From a virus: a stretch of DNA of 21,907 nucleotides. The notes below the pieces were generated by a model. It searched no databases. It had not been told where the DNA came from and worked only from the letters and a program-made list of their open reading frames with translations. Below are positions 9,009 to 16,575 of the stretch, piece by piece; position 1 is the stretch's first letter, and every line of letters starts with the position of its first letter. Where the stretch lies: IMG/VR virus record IMGVR_UViG_3300020187_000254, positions 1 through 21,907 of that record; one strand, 5' to 3'. A program made the position numbers and the translations under genes.

Positions 9009-9028
9009 TCCTCGATCTATGAAATTAC
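9009..9028 (-). repeat. Dispersed copy of the TAGATCGAGG element, acting as chaperone ribosome-binding site
   Basis: On the minus strand the tube gene stop TAA is followed by TTTCA and TAGATCGAGG, then ATTAAA and the chaperone ATG. GAGG is well placed as Shine-Dalgarno sequence. The 20-bp block agrees in 19 positions with the array unit at 19914-19933, including the adjoining TAA stop codon. Confidence 0.85.
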
Positions 9029-9936
9029 GCTGGTACGCGAGTAATTTTGATTTGTGATGCATCGCTAGAGTTATAGAGAGCAACAAAATCTAAAGTTACT
9101 GTAATTGCTCCAGGGCCGCTAACTTCAGGGTTGCCAGAGTTATACTTTACTTTAGGTAACAGCACGATGTAGTCATTGCCAGCCGCATCAGTCAACGTAA
9201 ACTGTATTGCAGATGTAGTTTCAGCAACAAACTTGTCTAACAAGGTTGTATTTTCAAAATAAGCAGTAACAGAACCTGTAACGCTTGATTTACCAATAGA
9301 CGGTAAAAGCGTGTCAGCAGAGCCAACAACATAAAGTGCTTCCATACCGTTATCAATGTTTAACTCAAGTGCAGTAATAATTGCGATTGCTGAACCACCT
9401 TCAGTGATTGAACCTGAAAAAGAGTCAAAAGGTGCGGTTGTAGATTCAGCACTGTAAGTAGCACTACCTAATGCAGAGCCTGATGTTGTAAAACCAGAGC
9501 CAATAATGCCAAATGAGCCAGTTACCATTGAATTTGGCGCAACAGATAGCGACATTGTGTTAAATTGACACCCTGTAGAACGCAAATACTTACCAATATC
9601 TTGATGGTGACGCTCAACAGTGTAGCTTCTACGTGTTGTGCCAGCTTTTAGGACGTGTGTAGCCCAAGAACCGCACAAAGTAGCTTCTAAAAGTGCATCT
9701 AAACCGCCATAAGACAGTTCAAAGTTAATATCACCCGTTACAGACTTGTTTCCATGTCTAAAATGGGCAACCTGTCGATCTTCACGCAATTCTTCTGACT
9801 CAACTGCATCTTTTGACAGACCTAAAGTTGTTCCAGTGTGACGAATTGGCGTAAATGAAGGATTAGTTGGAGTTGTTCCAAATGTTGCTTCAACAACATA
9901 GGATAGATTGTGGCGTGAGCCAGTAGCGATAGTCAT
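9025..9936 (-). CDS. Major tail tube protein
   Basis: The 303-residue product is beta-rich, with alternating Ser/Thr/Gly/Val, and lies between the tail terminator and tail chaperones as expected for the tube subunit. The N-terminus (MTIATGSRHNLSYVVEATFG, then TPTNPSFTPIRHTGTTLGLS) is typical of one phage tail tube family. GDINFELSYGGLDALLEATL (about 73-92) and the C-terminal NPEVSGPGAITVTLDFVALY (about 269-288) also match the family style. Hexameric rings of this protein should stack around the tape measure. The ribosome-binding site CGAGGT lies in the last codons of the upstream gene. No extra Ig-like domain is visible at the C-terminus. Confidence 0.88.
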   Translation of the reverse strand: MTIATGSRHNLSYVVEATFGTTPTNPSFTPIRHTGTTLGLSKDAVESEELREDRQVAHFRHGNKSVTGDINFELSYGGLDALLEATLCGSWATHVLKAGTTRRSYTVERHHQDIGKYLRSTGCQFNTMSLSVAPNSMVTGSFGIIGSGFTTSGSALGSATYSAESTTAPFDSFSGSITEGGSAIAIITALELNIDNGMEALYVVGSADTLLPSIGKSSVTGSVTAYFENTTLLDKFVAETTSAIQFTLTDAAGNDYIVLLPKVKYNSGNPEVSGPGAITVTLDFVALYNSSDASQIKITRVPA

Positions 9937-9939
9937 ATT

Positions 9940-10356
9940 TTACCTCGGAGTTACATGAGCCATATAGTTAATAGAGAGTGAAATAATGAAACGATCTTCG
10001 TCCCGTATTCCTGTGTTTCTTGATACATTGCCAAGCCGTATGGTTTTTCCATTGCTAGACAAATCTGTACCACGTTTAAAATGGTCGGCTATTGCATCGG
10101 CTTTTGTTTCTGCTTCGCCACGCCCTTTACCACTAGGCGCAAATATATCTATTTGGTAGATTCCTATATATTCGTCGATTCCGCTTGTTCCTAATGCCGC
10201 TTGAGTTGTCAAAGCTGGCAAAATAGTAGGACGCAAATAAAGCGTATCTTTTACAGGAGTAAATACTGTGTTTTCCCATGCAATAGGCGATGACCCTGCA
10301 AGGGTGTTTAATCTTGAATCTAGCGCGGAACTTATGTCTGCAAATATTGTACTCAT
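9940..10356 (-). CDS. Tail terminator protein (DUF4128-like)
   Basis: This 138-residue protein starts in a 4-nt ATGA overlap with the upstream gene. The N-terminus MSTIFADISSALDSRLNTLA and the segment IGIYQIDIFAPSGKGRGEAE (about 64-83), followed by ADAIADHFKRG, fit the gpU-like tail terminator family that caps the tube and binds the connector. Its position directly before the tube gene supports the role. The call comes from pattern and order. Confidence 0.78.
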   Translation of the reverse strand: MSTIFADISSALDSRLNTLAGSSPIAWENTVFTPVKDTLYLRPTILPALTTQAALGTSGIDEYIGIYQIDIFAPSGKGRGEAETKADAIADHFKRGTDLSSNGKTIRLGNVSRNTGIRDEDRFIISLSINYMAHVTPR

Positions 10357-10796
10357 GCCGCAACCTTTGATTTTGCTTTGTTAAACATTTGGTCAAATTT
10401 AGCAATTGAAATGCGAACCATTCCCTGTGGCGCTTGCGATGAATGCGCGCCATATTCTATTCTTTGTGCATAAGGCAAAAGATTAGTAAGAAAGATAGCT
10501 TGATCTGGAGCAGAACTTGCAATGACTGATCTCATTGCCGAAATTGTTGCTTCCTCAGACTTGTCTTCAAATGACCACATTCCAGAAGCGGGTGAACCTA
10601 ATGTGCATTGCCAATTGCTTTTTAAATTACCAGGGACGTAATCTGCTGGAGGTTTGCTTTTCCACAAAGACGGATCACCAACAGGCGTTTGCTTGATGAT
10701 TTCGGAAAATAACTCAACAGCTACTTCTTTAGGGGTTTCAACAATAAATGCAGTGGCTTTATTAGTAAATTGTTTAAGATCGGCAGTGAAGGTCAT
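10353..10796 (-). CDS. Tail completion / neck protein, HK97 gp10-like
   Basis: I place the start at ATG 10796 (MTFTADLKQFTNKATAFIVE), giving 147 residues; an upstream in-frame TTG at 10832 would add 12 residues with no family resemblance. TPVGDPSLWKSKPPADYVPG (about 39-58), GNLKSNWQ, and then LPYAQRIEYGAHSSQAPQGM (about 106-125) are the classic pattern of the HK97 gp10 / minor tail completion family. It likely helps join the head connector to the tail. The start lies 23 nt inside the previous gene and has a poor ribosome-binding site, so it probably depends on translational coupling. Confidence 0.82.
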   Translation of the reverse strand: MTFTADLKQFTNKATAFIVETPKEVAVELFSEIIKQTPVGDPSLWKSKPPADYVPGNLKSNWQCTLGSPASGMWSFEDKSEEATISAMRSVIASSAPDQAIFLTNLLPYAQRIEYGAHSSQAPQGMVRISIAKFDQMFNKAKSKVAA

Positions 10797-11130
10797 AAAA
10801 AACGTCCGTACCCGATGGGGATTCTGTTGCAACGCTCATAACCCGATATGTAACCGAGTCAAACGTTAACGTGTCATTAATAACTGGGACTGTGACCCCT
10901 GATTGCGCTAATAAACGCACATCATTGTCTTGAATGTTGTCTCCAGCCTTTTCAAAGGCGTTAAATTGCGCTCTTACAGCCTTTAACGTGTAATTGGTAC
11001 TTGAACCTGTCGAATATGCACCAGTTGCAGGGTTAAATGTACGTCCAGACAGTCGAGTAATGACTGCATCCGCACCAAAGTTAGTAATTAACTGGGTGGC
11101 CGTTTTTTTTAACGAGTTGTAATCAAACAC
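10774..11130 (-). CDS. Head-tail stopper / joining protein
   Basis: The 118-residue frame begins with GTG at 11130 (GTGTTTGATTAC), overlapping the previous stop by 8 nt (GTGTTTGA). Small beta-rich proteins of this length, with a segment such as NDTLTFDSVTYRVMSVATES (about 85-104) near the end, sit between adaptor and gp10-like genes and plug the connector in lambda- and HK97-like phages. I do not recognise a precise family; the role is inferred from gene order and size. Confidence 0.65.
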   Translation of the reverse strand: MFDYNSLKKTATQLITNFGADAVITRLSGRTFNPATGAYSTGSSTNYTLKAVRAQFNAFEKAGDNIQDNDVRLLAQSGVTVPVINDTLTFDSVTYRVMSVATESPSGTDVFYDLHCRS

Positions 11131-11593
11131 GCTTCACCATCTTCGATCTATGGGTTAATTTAGCTAACTTGGTATCGACAGCCTTTAAAAAAGTCACGGC
11201 TCTAGCTTGTTGGGCATATTCAACCTCTAAGCTGCCAACTTTCTCTTTTACTGTCTCTCTTGCTTGATTATCAAGTGGATCAACGCCAGCACCTACGGCA
11301 ATAGCGGTTTCCATTTGAGCATCTTTTAATAATTGGGGGATTTCGTTATTTTCAATGTAATAGTTGTTGACCATTACGCCATAACGGGGCCACATAAGGG
11401 CTTGCGCTTCTGTACCCTTAGTACCTAAAAAATCTTTACTTTCTATGTAATCCATCGCACGAATTAGCAATACAGCCGCAGTTCCAGTGACCGTAAGACC
11501 TCGATCTGATGCATAGGTAGCTAACTCAGCCTCACTCGCATAAGAATTAGCAGTAGTAGAGCCTGAACCTGTTTCAACGACGATTGTTGCCAT
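11123..11593 (-). CDS. Head-tail adaptor, annotated in many phages as 'DnaT-like ssDNA-binding' protein
   Basis: Translation probably starts at ATG 11593 (MATIVVETGSGSTTANSYAS), preceded by TTGAGGTT; eight extra codons upstream lack a site and would run into the terminator. The 156-residue product carries the N-terminal pattern ETGSGSTTANSYASEAELAT and AAVLLIRAMDYIES (about 37-50), which I associate with a phage family often labelled DnaT-like. Its place right after the coat gene argues for a connector adaptor rather than a replication role. The gene comes immediately after a terminator, so its level may be lower than that of coat. Confidence 0.75.
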   Translation of the reverse strand: MATIVVETGSGSTTANSYASEAELATYASDRGLTVTGTAAVLLIRAMDYIESKDFLGTKGTEAQALMWPRYGVMVNNYYIENNEIPQLLKDAQMETAIAVGAGVDPLDNQARETVKEKVGSLEVEYAQQARAVTFLKAVDTKLAKLTHRSKMVKRV

Positions 11594-11605
11594 AATAACC
11601 TCAAT

Positions 11606-11634
11606 AAAAAGCCCCACCCCCGAAAGGATGAGGC
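11606..11634 (-). terminator. Intrinsic terminator after the coat gene
   Basis: On the minus strand GCCTCATCC pairs with GGGTGGGGC (nine pairs, two of them G-U) around the loop TTTCGG and is followed by TTTTT. The wobble pairs make it effective only on the minus strand. It lies 10 nt after the coat stop and 13 nt before the next ATG. Confidence 0.85.
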
Positions 11635-11643
11635 TAGTCTTAT

Positions 11644-12795
11644 TTAACCAAGTAACAATGCAGTATGCTCTGGCTTGATGTTTTTAACACCCCAAGCTAG
11701 ACCAACTTCATAACGTACTTTTCTGTAGCCTTTGTACATGGAGAATTCCATGCTAAGACCTGATCGTGGATCAGTAATCACGATTACATCTGATGCCATG
11801 TCACCCTCTTGAGGACGGGCTGGCGCACGCGCAGCAAGAACAATCGCAGAGCGATTAAATGCCATGTTACGTGCAGATGCAGCAACAATAGTAATTGCTT
11901 TGTCACCAACAGGAAGTGCTTGTTGCAATCCTGGGGCAGCAAGAACAATAGTTGCACCAGATACAGCACCAGCACCAGTAACTACAACGTACTTGTTAGA
12001 ATCGCCAGCAAAAGTGATTACATCACCAGCTAGGATAGTTCCAGTACCAGCAGCTTTTAGTACGATGCTAGTAGAACCAACAGCGTGTCCAGCAGTAGTA
12101 ACAGCATTAGCAGAAGTACCAACAGCAGCAACAGTATTAACCTGTGCAGACTCTCGGATAGGCATTCCGTTAATGTCCAAAAGGACACCTTGACGCAAGA
12201 TAGAATCACTTCCAGCATCAGCAACGTTTGCTTGCTTGCCTAACAGGTTTACACCAGCAGCAGTGTTAATCACTAACTGGTTGTCCTGTAGAGGCGCACC
12301 ATTGTCTTTCAGGATTCTAAGTGCATTTGAAGCATCAGTGTAGTCGTTAGCTGTTCCAAATGGAGTAGTACCAGCAGCACCGTGAGCGCGAGAGAAAGTT
12401 GACTGCAAACCACACAGATCAGTTTCTACTTCGTTGGTCACAGCACGAATAGCCTGTGCAATTTTGTTAGCACGTACACTTCCGTATCCAGCACCAGTGT
12501 TCAGACCTTTTTGATCTTCTCCGTTAAAACCAAACTCAGCCGCACGCGACTTAGTAATAGTAATATCGGTAAAACCAGAAGTCTGCCCAGTAGGATCAGG
12601 TACAACCATTGCTGGGGTGATGTTTCCAACGTTTCCAGCAGGTTCAACATCAACACGAATAGCTTGCCCAACTTGAGCAGTATTTGCAGATGCGTTCATA
12701 GTAGCGGATGGGATCATTCCAGTTAATTCTCTAGAAACAATGTCCAACGCTTCGTAAATTTCGGGGACTAGACCCGTAATAGTATTCTCAGCCAT
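11644..12795 (-). CDS. Major capsid protein, P22 coat (gp5)-type
   Basis: The 383-residue product resembles the P22 coat family. The N-terminal part has NTAQVGQAIRVDVEPAGN (about 38-55) and GFNGEDQKGLNTGAGYGS (about 89-106), followed by NKIAQAIRAVTNEVETDL (110-127). Residues about 222-306 form a Gly/Ala/Val-rich stretch (AGDVITFAGDSNKYVVV within it) at the same place as the P22 insertion domain. The C-terminus (DPRSGLSMEFSMYKGYRKVR, about 342-361) is typical of the HK97 P-domain ending in this family. It forms the icosahedral shell with the scaffold encoded just upstream. AAAGGT precedes the ATG. A strong terminator right after the gene suggests the expression of scaffold and coat is set apart from the connector and tail genes. 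Confidence 0.88.
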   Translation of the reverse strand: MAENTITGLVPEIYEALDIVSRELTGMIPSATMNASANTAQVGQAIRVDVEPAGNVGNITPAMVVPDPTGQTSGFTDITITKSRAAEFGFNGEDQKGLNTGAGYGSVRANKIAQAIRAVTNEVETDLCGLQSTFSRAHGAAGTTPFGTANDYTDASNALRILKDNGAPLQDNQLVINTAAGVNLLGKQANVADAGSDSILRQGVLLDINGMPIRESAQVNTVAAVGTSANAVTTAGHAVGSTSIVLKAAGTGTILAGDVITFAGDSNKYVVVTGAGAVSGATIVLAAPGLQQALPVGDKAITIVAASARNMAFNRSAIVLAARAPARPQEGDMASDVIVITDPRSGLSMEFSMYKGYRKVRYEVGLAWGVKNIKPEHTALLLG

Positions 12796-12809
12796 GTTAA
12801 ATTACCTTT

Positions 12810-13457
12810 TTAATAAACAGTGCCGCCAGATTTGATGTATTTCATTCTGTCGGCTGGATTAAACGCCTCAAATTCAGCGCGTGATTTAGTTTTTGCGGCA
12901 CTGCCACTATTGTTGCCACCAGTAGCACCGCCACCAGAAGATTGATTGCCCTTTAGGAGCGAGGCAAACCGTGAATCATTCTGGAATTCGTTGCGTAAAT
13001 CGTCCAAAGATGAAATTGTTAGGTTGCCATTACCATCAGTCACCTTTAACTCACCTTCCTGATATTTCAGTCGGGTATTGATAAAAGTGCTTAATAGGTC
13101 AACATTTGAACCCTCGGCTAAATCAGCCGCTATTTTCATAGCAGCATTACCTTTTTTCTCGGTTTCGATCGTGCCTTGCAGTTCGTTTAACGTTTGTTGC
13201 GTTGTTTGAAGTTTCTCGGAAGATGATTTGTACAAAGACTCAAAATCACCGCTTTCTTTTGCTAAACGGTCTTTATCCGCTATCGCATCAGCCTCGGCCT
13301 TGCGCTTTGCTTCTTTTGCGCTTTTGGTTTCGGTTAGTAATTCATCGTTTTTGTTTTTGACTGCTTGAAACTGGTTAGATAATTCCTCGTTAGAGACTTT
13401 TAAGCTGTTAATTTCTTCTTGCAGTGCATTTACATCTACTTCGTTTTCTTCACTCAT
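12810..13457 (-). CDS. Capsid scaffolding protein (GP20-like)
   Basis: The start chosen is ATG 13457 (MSEENEVDVNALQEEINSLK), which has AAGGT eight bases upstream; ten extra upstream codons would run through a hairpin. The 215-residue product is an acidic N-terminal coiled coil (about 5-100, heptad-like Leu and many Lys/Glu). A Gly/Ser/Asn linker (about 174-188) follows, then a basic tail ending FNPADRMKYIKSGGTVY, a typical scaffold C-terminus that binds coat. It directs procapsid assembly and leaves before DNA packaging. It sits just before coat, with a 14-nt spacer. Confidence 0.87.
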   Translation of the reverse strand: MSEENEVDVNALQEEINSLKVSNEELSNQFQAVKNKNDELLTETKSAKEAKRKAEADAIADKDRLAKESGDFESLYKSSSEKLQTTQQTLNELQGTIETEKKGNAAMKIAADLAEGSNVDLLSTFINTRLKYQEGELKVTDGNGNLTISSLDDLRNEFQNDSRFASLLKGNQSSGGGATGGNNSGSAAKTKSRAEFEAFNPADRMKYIKSGGTVY

Positions 13458-13472
13458 GGGTATTACCTTTTT

Positions 13473-13525
13473 TTGGTCACAAACCAAGCGGCCACAGACC
13501 GCCTCATATCAAGGGACTAGCCCTT
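13473..13525 (-). promoter_or_regulatory. Three tandem hairpins in the scaffold-capsid leader
   Basis: On the minus strand three perfect short stems follow each other: AAGGG-CTAGT-CCCTT (13525-13511), GCGG-TCTGTGG-CCGC (13502-13488) and TTGGT-TTGTG-ACCAA (13487-13473). The last ends directly before the A-rich AAGGT ribosome-binding site. Such a leader could stabilise the abundant capsid mRNA or control translation; neither is shown. Confidence 0.55.
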
Positions 13526-13572
13526 AAATTCTTAAATATTTGTCTTTGGAGCGACTTAATTAAAAGTCAAGG

Positions 13573-13602
13573 AAAAAGACCTGCACGAAACAGGTCATTT
13601 TT
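13573..13602 (-). terminator. Intrinsic terminator between portal and scaffold
   Basis: GACCTG-TTTCGTG-CAGGTC followed by TTTTT on the minus strand forms a 6-bp perfect stem with a U tract. The plus strand also has ATTTTT after the stem, so it may act in both directions. It would separate the terminase-portal transcript from scaffold-capsid, unless polymerase is Q-modified. Confidence 0.8.
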
Positions 13603-13860
13603 GTGTATTTCTGTGAGGGTTTTTAGTTAATTTAAATAGGGTTATAATGCTAACGGTTTAGTTAGTTATGGCCTTAAATGTAAAAATTCACTCGCGCTTT
13701 ATGAATAGAAACGCTCATACGATCTTTCTGTCTAGTCTATTATGAGGTCTGATTTTGGCGCGCTATTAATAAGTGGTTGCATTTTCTTGGCTCTACTTAC
13801 TAAACCCATAGGCAGAAAGGTCACTTAATATTAGTTCGGCACTTTTAGCTCAGTTTTGGG

Positions 13861-15333
13861 CTATTGATTGCCGATCTCTTGTTCTACGGGTATGACAGGC
13901 TCTATTTCGACGACTTCTGCATCGCTATCAATCTCTTGGTCGGTGCGTTCAGCATCTAATATGTTGCCCTTCCGCAGTAGGTCACGAATATCAGTTTTAC
14001 CGATTACACCTCGATCTTGCAGAACCATTGCTTGCGCTAACATTTGAGGGTCAATAGTCGCATCGTAGAATTCTTTGTTGATGTCTAGGGTAATGTCACC
14101 CTCACCGCCCATAAATTCACCAAGCCATGAAAGGGCTTTTTTAAACCCCTGTTCAACGTTAACAATTAATGAGCCTAGTTTAGAATTTTGACCAGCAAAT
14201 CGAATCTTTGCCGCTTCCGCTGTTTCCGAACCTGTAGAGTCTTGAATAATGCGCGTACCAATTTTGACCATTTGTTCTTCTTTTAACTCCATACCTCGCT
14301 CTGGCATCTGATTCGGTGCAGCTTGGAGTAGTGATGCATTAGCATCAAGGGGCAGTAACAGGCCAGATCGGGAACCAAGTTCTATACCATTGCTAAAATT
14401 ATCATCAGCCCATGATTGCGTTAAACCAGCAATGACAGGGGTTGGCTGGCCTACAATAAAACTAGATTCCTCATAGTCAGCAGAGTTTCTATAGTGAGCA
14501 ATATTGACTTCTGCTATGTCATATAGGGGGGCTTTATCAGATGTCTCATCGTTATTAACAGAGCCTATGAACTCAAACGGTATTACATCCCATGTCGAGC
14601 CGTTAGATTTTCGGGGTACGATGTCATCAGAGACTAGCTGGTTGTTCTCATCGTATAGTCTTTGGGTGTAGACACCCTCAACCAGTAACAAAACGCGGTG
14701 GTACATACAATGTTCTACGTCGAACGGATCGCTATCAAGGGGTTCTATCCTTGGCTCTTGCAGCACAACCAATGTTAATTGTTTGACCCCGTTTACAACT
14801 TCACAACGCCAATTAATGACAGATTCTGCTGGATAGGCTAATAGCGAGGCTTGGAGACCAGCGGTAGAGACTTGTGCTTGTGTTAGCCCTTCCTCAGTCT
14901 GCGGATAATCTACTAGCAGACCATAACGCCCTGTTAAGAGAGTGTCGGACGCTGCATCTTTAATCATTTGATCAAGGTGCAACCCGTTACCGTTTGCGTT
15001 TTCTAGTAGGTAATCTATGTTTTGGGGTAGTTCAATTTCGGTAGGCTTGCGGAATACCATGCCCAGCATACCCTCTTTGGTATGGCTGACAAAGTTTACA
15101 AAGTTTGCACGGCTTCGGTAGGCATCGTATCTTACTTGGTTATCATCGCTACCATCACGGGCATTGGGCGCTGGAAGGTATGCCGTGCCAGCAGCAGACC
15201 CAATACCGCCAGAATATAACGTTCTAGTGCTTCGACGGGTTTTAATTGCTGTTGCGCCTTCATCGCAATCGCGCACTAGTTGCCATGTCTCTATATTCTT
15301 CTCATAGTCTGCGTTTTGCGTATCTACTGGCAT
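13861..15333 (-). CDS. Portal protein (DUF4055-type)
   Basis: The 490-residue product follows TerL directly. It has the features of the DUF4055 portal family: an N-terminal YDAYRSRANFVNFVSHTKEG (about 69-88), GMVFRKPTEIELP (about 91-103), then DAASDTLLTGRYGLLVDYP (about 126-144) and ESVINWR (about 169-175). APLYDIAEVNIAHYRNSADY (about 269-288) follows in the middle. It has an acidic C-terminal tail (about 455-485). The dodecameric portal is the DNA entry pore, the docking point for terminase and the nucleus of procapsid assembly. ATG 15333 comes 3 nt after the TerL stop. A terminator and a 400-nt gap follow. Confidence 0.9.
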   Translation of the reverse strand: MPVDTQNADYEKNIETWQLVRDCDEGATAIKTRRSTRTLYSGGIGSAAGTAYLPAPNARDGSDDNQVRYDAYRSRANFVNFVSHTKEGMLGMVFRKPTEIELPQNIDYLLENANGNGLHLDQMIKDAASDTLLTGRYGLLVDYPQTEEGLTQAQVSTAGLQASLLAYPAESVINWRCEVVNGVKQLTLVVLQEPRIEPLDSDPFDVEHCMYHRVLLLVEGVYTQRLYDENNQLVSDDIVPRKSNGSTWDVIPFEFIGSVNNDETSDKAPLYDIAEVNIAHYRNSADYEESSFIVGQPTPVIAGLTQSWADDNFSNGIELGSRSGLLLPLDANASLLQAAPNQMPERGMELKEEQMVKIGTRIIQDSTGSETAEAAKIRFAGQNSKLGSLIVNVEQGFKKALSWLGEFMGGEGDITLDINKEFYDATIDPQMLAQAMVLQDRGVIGKTDIRDLLRKGNILDAERTDQEIDSDAEVVEIEPVIPVEQEIGNQ

Positions 15334-15336
15334 AAG

Positions 15337-16575
15337 TTAACTCACAAATTTTATAGAAAGGCTGGCGGCTGGTTTGACCACTGGCATTTCGTAGGCTATT
15401 GGATACGTCCCAGCATCGGGGAGGTGATCCAGATTAGATTTTTTATCGGGCGCTCCGTTAGCGTCATAGGCTAATTGTTCAAGACAACGGGCAAACTCAG
15501 GGCAGAGTAACTCGTTAACCTTTACCAGCCCTTTATCAAATGCAACGTTTGCAGCTATAACCCTATCTTTGACTAAGGGGTTTGACTTGTGGGCGTATAC
15601 TGCAAGCCCTGCTGACTGCAATAGGCTTATGTCTGACACTGAGGCATCCACTGTCTTGCGGCTTGCGCCACTCGCATCAGGATAGACGCGGATATGATGT
15701 TTGGGGTATTTCTGTTTGATTGTTGCTATTAGTTCAGGCGTGTCATATATGCCCGTTAGCTCATCGACTGCGTGCCATACGTTATCGCGTACGACATAGC
15801 AAACACCACTCATATTGGTCACGTTGAAATCAACACCGATTGCGATGCGGTCGCGTGGTTGTATCGTTTCACGGCTTGCACATTTCTTGCGCTCGTATGA
15901 CTTGTATACCGTACCAGAGAATAGGTTAACGAATTGACCGTTAAGGTATGCGGCTCTAAGTTCAGGGTTGTATGTATCTGCCAGGGAGTCAATATATCCC
16001 TCTGGTAAATTAGTCTCGTTATCGTATGTGCTGGCCTGAACTAATCCATAGTTGGCTGTTTGATCCATAACAAACCGCTGATAGACGAATTTATAGCCTT
16101 CCGGTGTAGTAGTAACCGATACTCTATTCGGGGCATCTTCCCAGCGTAAACGGCCAATTATTTTATTCCACGCAAGAGAGGCTTTATTCGTATCCATAAC
16201 GTCGATCTCATCGACTAGGGCATTGCCTACCTTAAAACCTACAATTGTCTGTGGTAGCTGCATAGAGCGACAAATAACCGTGCCGCGATAGGTTCGACCA
16301 TTATAGTAGTGTACTTCTTTGTTGCCTTCTCTTATCTCAACCCTCAGACCACAAGCCGCTGCAACCTGCTCTGCTGTTACATAATAGATGTCTCTGATCT
16401 GTGGATAGGACGGGGCAAAGTAAGCCTGGTTAATCTTTGGATACTTCCAAAAGTCTAAGCATTGAGCCACACAACCGATGAACGTTTTCCCCGATCCATA
16501 GCCAGCAACAAAAGCGCGGTACTTATTATCAAGGTTTAAAAACTTACCTTGTGGAACGTTTACTGATATATCCAT
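15337..16575 (-). CDS. terL: Terminase large subunit (packaging ATPase/nuclease)
   Basis: This 412-residue protein carries a Walker A motif AGYGSGKT (24-31), Walker B ALVDEID (119-125) and the coupling motif SVTTTPEG (153-160). The RNase H-like nuclease domain shows acidic residues at GVDFN (D249), YPDASGAS (D300) and NLDHLPDAG (D383/D387). It pumps DNA into the procapsid and cuts the concatemer. The ATG overlaps the TerS stop by 1 nt (TAATG), so the two subunits are co-translated. All expected catalytic motifs are present; length is on the short side for a TerL. Confidence 0.96.
   Translation of the reverse strand: MDISVNVPQGKFLNLDNKYRAFVAGYGSGKTFIGCVAQCLDFWKYPKINQAYFAPSYPQIRDIYYVTAEQVAAACGLRVEIREGNKEVHYYNGRTYRGTVICRSMQLPQTIVGFKVGNALVDEIDVMDTNKASLAWNKIIGRLRWEDAPNRVSVTTTPEGYKFVYQRFVMDQTANYGLVQASTYDNETNLPEGYIDSLADTYNPELRAAYLNGQFVNLFSGTVYKSYERKKCASRETIQPRDRIAIGVDFNVTNMSGVCYVVRDNVWHAVDELTGIYDTPELIATIKQKYPKHHIRVYPDASGASRKTVDASVSDISLLQSAGLAVYAHKSNPLVKDRVIAANVAFDKGLVKVNELLCPEFARCLEQLAYDANGAPDKKSNLDHLPDAGTYPIAYEMPVVKPAASLSIKFVS

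Larger units (their letters stand above)
13458..13860. other. 403-bp gap between portal and scaffold without a convincing gene
   Basis: No frame above about 26 codons with a ribosome-binding site exists here on the minus strand, and the plus-strand frame crossing it lacks a site and overlaps the scaffold gene. The gap holds a bidirectional-looking terminator (13573-13602), three hairpins (13473-13525) and an AT-rich stretch (13610-13700). TTGACT at about 13563-13568 on the minus strand could be a -35 box, but I find no good -10 at the right distance. The rest is unexplained. Confidence 0.6.

Noticed and set aside
11784-12193. Plus- and minus-strand frames inside the coat gene
   Set aside because: They are by-products of the Ala/Gly/Val-rich insertion domain; no sites, and they are fully covered by the coat gene.
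13643-13648. Plus-strand TATAAT box in the portal-scaffold gap
   Set aside because: The hexamer 17 bp upstream is TTTTTA, a poor -35, and no plus-strand gene follows before the structural genes on the other strand.
13732-13809. 25-codon minus-strand frame (MGLVSRAKKMQPLINSAPKS) in the portal-scaffold gap
   Set aside because: No ribosome-binding site precedes its ATG and no coupling with a neighbour exists; left as possible but unsupported.
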